DNA of 11,145 bases from an uncultured Chlorobiaceae bacterium (lineage in GTDB: Bacteria > Bacteroidota > Chlorobiia > Chlorobiales > Chlorobiaceae). How positions within the stretch are numbered: the first letter of the stretch is position 1; every line of letters begins with the position of its first letter. Location: assembly GCA_903874585.1 (NCBI GenBank), contig CAIQSY010000237.1:1-11145 (forward strand), read 5' to 3'. This document shows, one piece after another, positions 1-4,434 of the stretch. A program made the translations under genes and the position numbers. The notes under the pieces are model-generated. The model did not search any database, was not told where the DNA came from, and was given only the letters and a program-made list of their open reading frames with translations.

Positions 1-5
1 GTCAT
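1..5 (-). CDS. start codon of a gene leaving the window (5' end only)
   Basis: An ATG lies at 5-3 on the minus strand. It is preceded by a consensus AGGAGG (positions 16-11) with a 5-nt spacer, inside the longer match AAAGGAGG. This is the only start in the window with a strong Shine-Dalgarno sequence, and a candidate promoter sits just upstream, so a real gene very probably begins here. Only the start codon and two further bases are visible, so nothing can be said about the product. The upstream inverted repeat suggests a regulated gene. Confidence 0.55.
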
Positions 6-10
6 GATTT

Positions 11-16
11 CCTCCT
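11..16 (-). promoter_or_regulatory. consensus Shine-Dalgarno (AGGAGG) of the left-edge gene
   Basis: AGGAGG is read on the minus strand and ends 5 nt before the ATG at 5-3. It stands out because none of the other starts in this window has a comparable ribosome binding site. Confidence 0.7.
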
Positions 17-21
17 TTGGG

Positions 22-45
22 TTATAGTTACAATTATAACTATAA
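22..45 (-). promoter_or_regulatory. inverted repeat over a putative -10 box (candidate operator)
   Basis: TTATAGTTA (22-30) and TAACTATAA (37-45) are perfect 9-base inverted arms around a 6-base centre. On the minus strand the centre overlaps a consensus TATAAT (38-33). A possible -35, TTGGTT (63-58), lies 19 bp away, slightly longer than ideal. The repeat ends 4 bp before the Shine-Dalgarno region, so a protein bound here would block the promoter of the left-edge gene. The operator role is inferred. An AT-rich palindrome could also arise by chance or form a small RNA hairpin. Confidence 0.4.
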
Positions 46-133
46 AAAAAACAACAAAACCAAGGCTTATTTTGTGATAAACCAAACTATTTTATGAGAA
101 TATGCTTCCCATCGTTATATATCGCTCGGGAAA

Positions 134-520
134 TTAGGTTAAACCGCTCAATGGTGATACGTCTGTTAACTGGTTTACAGCAAGATGAAGTTTCTGTAGT
201 GACGTTAAACAGCTCAGCGGCGATACATCCGTTAGCTGGTTATGAGCAAGGTTTAGTTCCTTCAGCGAAGTTAAATCGTTCAGCGGCGACACGTCTGTTA
301 GCTGGTTGTTCGAAAGGTTAAGTACCTGCAGCGATCTAAGTTGGAGTAGCAAATCAATAATGATCTGCATATCAGTAATTCCGCAACCGTATAGTCCCAA
401 TTCGATCACATGATCATGCTCATTCAGCACATAACTTCTCAATACCCTATGATCTATGTTATGCTTAAGCTTCACACCAAGCTTTTGTTCAAGCTGCTTT
501 ATTACCTGCAAATCACTCAT
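134..520 (-). CDS. short leucine-rich-repeat protein, probably a truncated Roco-like N-terminal fragment
   Basis: The protein has 128 residues. Residues 1-60 form a non-repeat cap (start MSDLQVIKQLEQKLG, with VIELGLYGCGITD at 38-50). Three 22-residue leucine-rich repeats follow at 61-82, 83-104 and 105-126, each with the pattern LxxLxxLxLxxNQLTDVSPLxx, and translation stops two residues into a fourth (LT-stop). In the previous repeats the codon at the stop position is TCG or TCA (Ser), so a TCA-to-TAA change would explain the stop. However, the bases beyond it do not continue the LRR pattern, so a deletion or rearrangement is also possible. From memory, the cap resembles the N-terminus of Chlorobi Roco (LRR-Roc-COR GTPase) proteins, which carry far more repeats and a GTPase region absent here. 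The start has no Shine-Dalgarno sequence. The gene begins 26 bp after the DUF6155-like gene and is probably co-transcribed with it. LRRs bind proteins; no specific partner can be named. Confidence 0.75.
   Translation of the reverse strand: MSDLQVIKQLEQKLGVKLKHNIDHRVLRSYVLNEHDHVIELGLYGCGITDMQIIIDLLLQLRSLQVLNLSNNQLTDVSPLNDLTSLKELNLAHNQLTDVSPLSCLTSLQKLHLAVNQLTDVSPLSGLT
138..307 (-). repeat. 66-bp period coding repeat encoding the LRR units
   Basis: Three imperfect copies begin with GTTAAA at 138, 204 and 270 on the plus strand, spaced exactly 66 bp. Each copy corresponds to one 22-residue leucine-rich repeat of the minus-strand gene. They are in-frame protein repeats and not a CRISPR array. Confidence 0.9.
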
Positions 521-546
521 ATCTTTACCATATCAAGATTTTGACA

Positions 547-1059
547 TCACATCCTATACACCCTGTAATAAGCAGCCTCAAGATCATCATGGAAACCCCA
601 TCCAATGCCATTCGTTTTAGCGACAATCTTTTTAGCACGCGGTTCCAACGCAAGGTGAAACCCCTCTTTTTTCGCCAGCTCTAACGCTTTAGCAAAAACA
701 CCTGAAACGCTGTCGTAAAACGACATGTAAATATCGCCGTAATCGAGGGTGTACTTGACCCCGCACTCCGCATACCACAGCATCAGGTCAACAAGCAACT
801 CGCTGTTATCCGAATACTTCTTAAACTCCGATAATGCTTTTTTTCCCTCCATTAAACGAAAGGTATAACCGCGTTTAGGGTAAAACGCATGGAGGATTTT
901 ATCGTGGCAACGTTTGTACAAACCATCAACATCAGGAGTTACAAAAAAATCGAGATAGGCTTTTGTCCCCTTATCATTTTTGTACATCTCCATAACTAAA
1001 GCGAGAAGTTTCTCCTTCTCCATGCCAGCTAACTCTTTTCGTATTTGTGCACTTCCCAT
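547..1059 (-). CDS. DUF6155-like conserved hypothetical protein
   Basis: The product is a soluble protein of 170 residues with no signal peptide or membrane segment and no recognisable enzyme motif. From memory it matches the DUF6155 pattern: an N-terminal helical KELAGMEKEKLLALVMEMY segment (about 8-26), FYPKRGY at about 59-65, LMLWYAECGVKYTLDYGDIYMSFYDS in the middle, and a C-terminal GIGWGFHDDLEAAYYRVY. Its molecular role is not known to me. The ATG at 1059 is preferred because residues 2-12 fit the family N-terminus. An internal ATG at 1023 (Met13) has an AAGAG sequence upstream but would cut conserved residues. There is no Shine-Dalgarno sequence before the chosen start. A terminator-like hairpin and T-run sit immediately upstream, suggesting leader control. 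The LRR gene follows after 26 bp. Confidence 0.8.
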   Translation of the reverse strand: MGSAQIRKELAGMEKEKLLALVMEMYKNDKGTKAYLDFFVTPDVDGLYKRCHDKILHAFYPKRGYTFRLMEGKKALSEFKKYSDNSELLVDLMLWYAECGVKYTLDYGDIYMSFYDSVSGVFAKALELAKKEGFHLALEPRAKKIVAKTNGIGWGFHDDLEAAYYRVYRM

Positions 1060-1063
1060 AGCG

Positions 1064-1123
1064 TTAAAAAAATATTCGGCAGCGCTCGCCTTTGCCTGCC
1101 GGAGGGTTACAAGTATGCTTCAT
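1064..1123 (-). CDS. possible 19-residue leader ORF before the DUF6155-like gene
   Basis: An ATG at 1123 opens a 19-codon frame (starting MKHTCNPPAGKGERC) that ends with TAA at 1066-1064, four bases before the DUF6155-like start. It runs through the terminator-like hairpin. It has no Shine-Dalgarno sequence and no run of one regulatory codon, so it could be chance. It is listed because its position over the hairpin is what a leader peptide would show. Confidence 0.2.
   Translation of the reverse strand: MKHTCNPPAGKGERCRIFF
1066..1101 (-). terminator. terminator-like hairpin just before the DUF6155-like start (candidate attenuator)
   Basis: On the minus strand CGGCAG (1101-1096) pairs with CTGCCG (1082-1077) around a 13-nt loop, followed by AATA and seven T residues (1072-1066). 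The T-run ends 6 bp before the ATG at 1059. Its position between a candidate promoter and the gene means it would stop transcription before the gene unless relieved. The 5' arm can pair instead with an upstream TGCCGG (1170-1165), giving an alternative antiterminator fold. The stem is short, so confidence is moderate. Confidence 0.45.
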
Positions 1124-1166
1124 TCAAAAGGGCAATTGTCGTCAGCCACTGCGGCTCGAACTGGCC

Positions 1167-1177
1167 GGCACAGTGCC
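1167..1177 (-). repeat. small inverted repeat in the leader (GGCAC-N-GTGCC)
   Basis: The sequence is a near-palindrome with 5-base arms and one central base. As RNA it could form GGCA/TGCC with a 3-nt loop. It overlaps the TGCCGG segment that can also pair with the terminator arm at 1102-1097, so the two folds would exclude each other. Confidence 0.35.
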
Positions 1178-1199
1178 TTGCATCAAGCTCAGAGTGAAA

Positions 1200-1228
1200 A
1201 ATATCAATCTTTTATAAACAATGGTCAA
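1200..1228 (-). promoter_or_regulatory. candidate sigma70-type promoter for DUF6155-like/LRR genes
   Basis: On the minus strand TTGACC (1228-1223, 5/6 to consensus) is separated by exactly 17 bp from GATATT (1205-1200, 4/6). Transcription would begin near 1193, giving a leader of about 134 nt before the DUF6155-like start. No other good pair was found nearer the gene. Confidence 0.45.
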
Positions 1229-1270
1229 CACATTGCTGAATAAAAACAAGAGAGAGTCATTGCTTTACAT

Positions 1271-1354
1271 TTTCTCTCAGCGTACACATTTATCGCATAA
1301 CTCATTTCATTGTAATCAGTAAGAGCGCTGTAATCGTGGAGTTTCTCTCAACGT
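1271..1354. repeat. two direct copies of TTTCTCTCA(A/G)CGT
   Basis: Copies at 1271-1283 and 1342-1354 match at 12 of 13 positions and start 71 bp apart. The second copy abuts and slightly overlaps the left arm of the long hairpin. Function unknown; they could be protein binding sites or remnants of an inserted element. Confidence 0.4.
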
Positions 1355-1407
1355 AAAAGGAGCTATCACCATACCAGACAAACCGGCATTGTGATAGCTC
1401 CTTTTAC
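1353..1407 (-). terminator. long hairpin downstream of the radical SAM gene (intrinsic terminator-like)
   Basis: The outer stem is a perfect 17-bp inverted repeat (1353-1369 with 1391-1407). Read on the minus strand, the inner 21 nt form a further seven pairs, ATGCCGG with CTGGTAT, including G-T wobbles, closed by a 5-nt TTTGT loop. One A/G mismatch separates the two stems. The core GGAGCTATCAC/GTGATAGCTCC is followed by TTTT and preceded by AAAA, as in bidirectional terminators. The wobble pairs work only in the minus-strand transcript, which places it as the 3' end structure of the gene ending 21 bp upstream of it. Confidence 0.7.
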
Positions 1408-1428
1408 AACGAAAATCAAAACGATTAC

Positions 1429-2838
1429 TCAATAATAATACGAGGTGGAGAGTTTGCTGGTGAAACGATTCATGGCGTAGTTCACAAACCAGACCCAGTT
1501 CAGTGGTTTTCCTTTCATGCGCTGGAGAATTGAACGACCTTTATATACCTCTTTCTGGAGCTTTACAAAATTCTCCAAAAGTTTGTCGCCAGCCATTTTC
1601 GTTGGCTCAAACATGTAGTGGTAGGTGTCGTACTTGTCCCAATCAAAATGGCGAATACGCGGCTTCATTTCATCGAAGTAGGGCGTGCCAGGGAATGGTG
1701 TTACCAATGAAAAAACTGGAAACTCAATCTTGTTTTTCATGATAAAATCGTAGGTGAGCTGAAAACTCTCTTCGGTGTCGTTATCGAACCCGAACATGAA
1801 GTAGCCTTGAATAGCAATGCCATTTTTGTGCAGGTTACTCACCACAGTCTCATAATTGCCCAATCTGTTCGAGCCTTTATGAACGCTTTTCAATGTCTCA
1901 GGATTGAGCGACTCAAAGCCGATACTCAACAGATCGCAACCGGAACGACCGGCAAGTTCAGCAACTTCAGGTTTATCGAGAAAGTTCATGGAGATATTAG
2001 CGTTCCAGCGCACCCCAAGTTTCGACATCTCCTCCAGCAGCGTCATAAAATATTGCGGTCTGAAGCTGATGTTATCATCCATAAATGAAAAGTTGATCTT
2101 CTCTTTATTGAGGCGTTTTTGATGATAACGCATCTCATCAAGCACAAGATCAAGCTCACGAAAACGGTAGTTTTTGCCGTAAATGGTTGGCGTAGTACAG
2201 AAGTTGCAACCAACAGGGCAGCCTTTTGTGGCAAGAATTGGAATGAGAGAGCTGTACTTTTTTGCAGATTTTGAGCCCAGCGCGTAGTTGAAATCAGGGT
2301 GCTGCATGGTGCTCATCGGTTTCAGCTCTTTTGCACGATAGACACGTTGCATTTTGCCGTTCAGCACATCGGTGGCAAGCTCAGTCCATATTGATTCAAT
2401 TTCGCCATACACCACGCTGGTGCAGTGCGCGGTAGCCTCTTCATGCAGCATGGTGGGATGCACGCCACCTAAAATCACAATTTTTCCTTGACGCAACGCA
2501 GCATCACCAATCTTGTACGCTTTGGAAGCATTCAGTGTCCGCGATGTAATAGCAATAACATCAAATCCTGAGAGATCTTCAGGCACGTTATCCCCAAGAC
2601 GTTCATCAATAAAGGTTACATCAAAGAGTGTGCCAACAAGCGTTGCCACCATAATCAGGTTTAAAGGCATACTCACTGTACCCGAATCCACCATCATGCT
2701 GGTATTGCTTACCGGCTGAACAAGCAACCATTTTTTACGTGATTTTTGTTGTCTGGCAAGCTGCTGAAGAATTTCCTCTGAATAATCGGAGGGTGAGGTA
2801 CGTGGGGAAATAACAGTGTTGGATGGTGAGTTCTGCAT
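1429..2838 (-). CDS. B12-binding radical SAM protein (BchE/P-methylase type; possible bacteriochlorophyll methylase)
   Basis: The product has 469 residues. Residues 1-35 are a polar N-terminal extension. Residues about 36-165 look like a cobalamin-binding Rossmann domain (LLVQPV at 38-43, FDVIAITSRT at 92-101, VILGGVHPTM at 121-130). The radical SAM core follows with the 4Fe-4S motif CPVGCNFC, cysteines at 207, 211 and 214, then the barrel (FMDDN, SIGFES, GYFMFGFDNDTEES, FPGTPYFDEM). This order is the class B radical SAM arrangement. In that class, methylcobalamin often serves as methyl donor; relatives in green sulfur bacteria include BchQ and BchR (C-8 and C-12 methylation of antenna bacteriochlorophyll) and BchE (cyclase). 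I cannot tell which, or whether this is an uncharacterised paralogue, so no symbol is given. The C-terminus ends SYYY. The ATG start has only a weak GGGT upstream. It is flanked by hairpins and probably monocistronic. Confidence 0.85.
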   Translation of the reverse strand: MQNSPSNTVISPRTSPSDYSEEILQQLARQQKSRKKWLLVQPVSNTSMMVDSGTVSMPLNLIMVATLVGTLFDVTFIDERLGDNVPEDLSGFDVIAITSRTLNASKAYKIGDAALRQGKIVILGGVHPTMLHEEATAHCTSVVYGEIESIWTELATDVLNGKMQRVYRAKELKPMSTMQHPDFNYALGSKSAKKYSSLIPILATKGCPVGCNFCTTPTIYGKNYRFRELDLVLDEMRYHQKRLNKEKINFSFMDDNISFRPQYFMTLLEEMSKLGVRWNANISMNFLDKPEVAELAGRSGCDLLSIGFESLNPETLKSVHKGSNRLGNYETVVSNLHKNGIAIQGYFMFGFDNDTEESFQLTYDFIMKNKIEFPVFSLVTPFPGTPYFDEMKPRIRHFDWDKYDTYHYMFEPTKMAGDKLLENFVKLQKEVYKGRSILQRMKGKPLNWVWFVNYAMNRFTSKLSTSYYY

Positions 2839-2870
2839 ACCCGAAAAATCTGCAAAAAATAGTTAAAAGC

Positions 2871-2893
2871 CCTTATTGACTAAAGAGATAAGG
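2871..2893. repeat. 6-bp inverted repeat upstream of the radical SAM gene
   Basis: CCTTAT (2871-2876) and ATAAGG (2888-2893) are perfect inverted arms with an 11-nt centre, between the thioesterase terminator and the radical SAM start. It may be a regulator site, but short AT-rich arms are common by chance. Confidence 0.25.
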
Positions 2894-2910
2894 TATAAAA
2901 AGTTTTTATA
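2894..2910. repeat. AT-rich perfect palindrome TATAAAAA-G-TTTTTATA
   Basis: The two 8-base arms flank a single central base. It lies between the 3' end of the thioesterase gene and the start of the radical SAM gene. It may be part of the terminator tail of the first gene or a promoter/operator element of the second. Confidence 0.3.
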
Positions 2911-2940
2911 AAAATAGCCCGCTGCTGCTAAAAAAAGCGG
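2906..2940 (-). terminator. weak intrinsic terminator after the thioesterase gene
   Basis: On the minus strand CCGCT (2940-2936) pairs with AGCGG (2923-2919), followed by GCTATTTTTAT. The stem is only five clear base pairs with a 12-nt loop, so termination strength is uncertain. Confidence 0.4.
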
Positions 2941-2950
2941 CATCAACATG

Positions 2951-3403
2951 TTACTTGGTCTCTGAGGGTTTTTTCAGCACGGCAACGGTAAACCGACTGA
3001 CGCAGGTGAGTTTTCCTGCCTCATTTTTTAATCGAATATCCCAGACTTGAGAACTTTTGCCGAGATGCAGGGGAGTTGCGGTCGCATACACAAATCCGCT
3101 TTTTGTCGGGCGGATATGGTTGGCGTTAATCTCTTGCCCTACAATATAAAAGGAGTGACGGTCAACACAGTATGATGCTGCAATACTGCCAACCGTTTCA
3201 GCAAGTGCGAGTGAAGCGCCTCCATGCAAAATACCAATGCGCTGAATGGTACGGTGATCAACCGGCATACGTGCGGTCATGTAATCGTCACCAATCTCAA
3301 CCATCTCTATACCAAGATGACGAGCCATTTGACCATCAACAATCTGTGTGGTATTGATCTCTTCAACCGTAACAGGAGTAAAAAAAATAGAGGAGTGTGC
3401 CAT
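2951..3403 (-). CDS. menI: hotdog-fold acyl-CoA thioesterase, MenI/YdiI-like (1,4-dihydroxy-2-naphthoyl-CoA hydrolase)
   Basis: The product has 150 residues, the normal size of the PaaI/YdiI hotdog thioesterases. It resembles E. coli YdiI along most of its length: IGDDYMTARMPVDHRT, ILHGGASLALAETVGS (containing the catalytic Glu region HGGASxxLAE), VGQEINANHIRP, PLHLGKSSQVWDI, and CVSRFTVAVL. YdiI/MenI hydrolyses 1,4-dihydroxy-2-naphthoyl-CoA in menaquinone synthesis, fitting an organism that uses menaquinone-type quinones, but substrate specificity cannot be read directly. The frame is open upstream to 3484, but that extension runs into the tRNA-Gly gene (VRISSPAP is a typical translated tRNA 3' end), so the ATG at 3403 is chosen. 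There is no Shine-Dalgarno sequence. The gene lies 48 bp after tRNA-Gly and may be read from the tRNA promoter. Confidence 0.85.
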   Translation of the reverse strand: MAHSSIFFTPVTVEEINTTQIVDGQMARHLGIEMVEIGDDYMTARMPVDHRTIQRIGILHGGASLALAETVGSIAASYCVDRHSFYIVGQEINANHIRPTKSGFVYATATPLHLGKSSQVWDIRLKNEAGKLTCVSRFTVAVLKKPSETK

Positions 3404-3451
3404 AGTGAGGAAGGGGTAAAACAGTGGTTGGTAAATTACTCTCCACTGGAG

Positions 3452-3527
3452 TGGAGCGGGTGACGAGATTCGAACTCGCGACATTTTGCTTGGGAAGCAA
3501 ACACTCTACCAACTGAGTTACACCCGC
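3452..3527 (-). tRNA. tRNA-Gly (anticodon CCC)
   Basis: The gene is 76 nt including an encoded CCA (3454-3452). The acceptor stem is GCGGGTG/CACCCGC with discriminator T. The D arm is ACTC/GAGT, the anticodon stem TTTGC/GCAAA encloses TTCCCAA with anticodon CCC, and the T arm is GCGAG-TTCGAAT-CTCGT. It is seven bases downstream of tRNA-Met and surely part of the same transcript. Confidence 0.96.
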
Positions 3528-3534
3528 TTGCCAA

Positions 3535-3611
3535 TGGTGGTGAGAGAGGGAGTTGAACCCTCGACCTCAGGGTTATGAATCCTGTGCTCTAACCAACTGA
3601 GCTACCTCACC
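3535..3611 (-). tRNA. tRNA-Met (anticodon CAT)
   Basis: The gene is 77 nt with encoded CCA (3537-3535) and acceptor stem GGTGAGG/TCTCACC. The D arm is GCTC/GAGC, the anticodon loop is TTCATAA, and the T arm is GAGGG-TTCAACT-CCCTC. The last anticodon-stem pair is A31-C39, which is non-canonical. The first acceptor pair is G-C, so it is not a typical initiator tRNA. Elongator Met is most likely; a lysidine-modified tRNA-Ile2 with the same CAT gene sequence cannot be fully excluded. Confidence 0.93.
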
Positions 3612-3626
3612 ATTTTAGTGGCTGAG

Positions 3627-3655
3627 AATATACGACAGGCTTTCAGAATATACAA
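3627..3655 (-). promoter_or_regulatory. promoter of the tRNA-Met/tRNA-Gly transcript
   Basis: On the minus strand TTGTAT (3655-3650) and TATATT (3632-3627) are separated by exactly 17 bp. The -10 ends 15 bp before the first tRNA base, leaving room for a leader of about 8 nt. It lies between the ispD stop codon and tRNA-Met. Confidence 0.6.
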
Positions 3656-3670
3656 GTGCAATAATTCATT

Positions 3671-4414
3671 TTAACATACCAATGTCTTCGCTGCAAACTT
3701 TTGCTGATAGATTGCTTCAGCAACAGGAATATCCTCAGGAGTGGTAATTTTGATATTATGGTATCCTGTTTCAAAAATTTTAATGAGTTGTTCTGGGAAA
3801 AAACGCTCAACGAGAGCGGCATCATCAGTCGAATACCATCCCTCCAGCTCAGCCTGCTCATGCGCCTGTACCAGCAATTCACTTCTGAATCCTTGTGGTG
3901 TCTGTACTTGAAGCAACTGACTGCGATCAAGCGTTTCGCCAAAAAAGTCCGCATCACGTCCTATACATTTGATGGTATCCTTTGGCTTGTTTGCCGGTAC
4001 ACAAGCGCCAAACAACAGCGACAGATGTACTATTTCATCAATCTCTTCGGGCTGTATAAAGGGGCGTGCGCCATCATGAACTAAAAGAGCATCAGAGGCT
4101 AAACCACTACGGTGTCGCTCCTCTTCAATTGCTTTGATACAGTTATTGACCGAATCTTGACGCTCTTTGCCACCCTCAACAATAGCTTTCAGCTTGGTAA
4201 AACCTGAAGCTGCAGCCATTTCTTCAAGTGTTGTTTTGCTCTCAAGCTTTGTAGCGATATAGATCGCCGTAATAGAGCTTGCCATCTGAAAGGCTTTCAG
4301 TGTATGATAAATAACTGGAAAACCTCCGATTTCAAGCATCTGCTTACTAAGCCCATCTTTGAGCTGCATTCTTTTACCGATGCCGCTGGCGGCAATAATG
4401 GCTATGGCATTCAT
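3671..4414 (-). CDS. ispD: 2-C-methyl-D-erythritol 4-phosphate cytidylyltransferase IspD
   Basis: IspD joins CTP to 2-C-methyl-D-erythritol 4-phosphate in the non-mevalonate isoprenoid pathway. The 247-residue protein has the family motifs in order: nucleotide-binding ASGIGKRM at 9-16, GLSKQ with the CTP-contact Lys24, VHDGARPF at 112-119, PKDTIK at 144-149, DRSQLLQVQTPQGF at 163-176 with the catalytic Arg164, TDDA at 196-199, and NIKITTPED at 220-228 with Lys222. The usual PKQ motif reads SKQ and the usual AAG reads ASG, both mild variants. Translation could be opened one codon earlier at a TTG (4417), but the ATG at 4414 is the natural start. It follows queA by 20 bp, so the two are probably co-transcribed. 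No Shine-Dalgarno sequence is visible. Confidence 0.95.
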   Translation of the reverse strand: MNAIAIIAASGIGKRMQLKDGLSKQMLEIGGFPVIYHTLKAFQMASSITAIYIATKLESKTTLEEMAAASGFTKLKAIVEGGKERQDSVNNCIKAIEEERHRSGLASDALLVHDGARPFIQPEEIDEIVHLSLLFGACVPANKPKDTIKCIGRDADFFGETLDRSQLLQVQTPQGFRSELLVQAHEQAELEGWYSTDDAALVERFFPEQLIKIFETGYHNIKITTPEDIPVAEAIYQQKFAAKTLVC

Positions 4415-4434
4415 CAAAAAGCTGGTAATTATTG

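Larger units (their letters stand above)
1060..1428 (-). other. 369-bp non-coding stretch: promoter, leader, hairpins
   Basis: No convincing protein gene was found on either strand here. Read on the minus strand, it holds the long terminator-like hairpin after the radical SAM gene (1353-1407), two copies of a TTTCTCTCA(A/G)CGT motif (1271-1283 and 1342-1354), a candidate promoter (1200-1228), and a leader rich in short inverted repeats that ends in a terminator-like structure (1066-1101). The segment around 1077-1180 looks richer in G+C than its surroundings and may be a dispersed intergenic repeat. Confidence 0.6.

Noticed and set aside
138..307. Regularly spaced 66-bp repeat resembling a CRISPR-like or tandem array
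   Set aside because: The period equals 22 codons and each unit encodes one leucine-rich repeat in frame; there are no unique spacers between identical repeats.
94..321. Plus-strand open frame of 75 codons
   Set aside because: Antisense shadow of the LRR gene; its apparent repeats come from the 66-bp coding period.
980..1243. Plus-strand open frame of 87 codons running from inside the DUF6155-like gene into the intergenic region
   Set aside because: Half of it is antisense to a supported gene, the composition is unlike a protein domain, and no start signal precedes it.
1250..1276. GAGAGA/TCTCTC hairpin
   Set aside because: The stem is a simple-sequence match of about six bases with a long loop; more likely chance than a functional terminator.
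4415..4417. TTG start one codon upstream for ispD
   Set aside because: The adjacent ATG at 4414 fits the family N-terminus and no ribosome site favours TTG.
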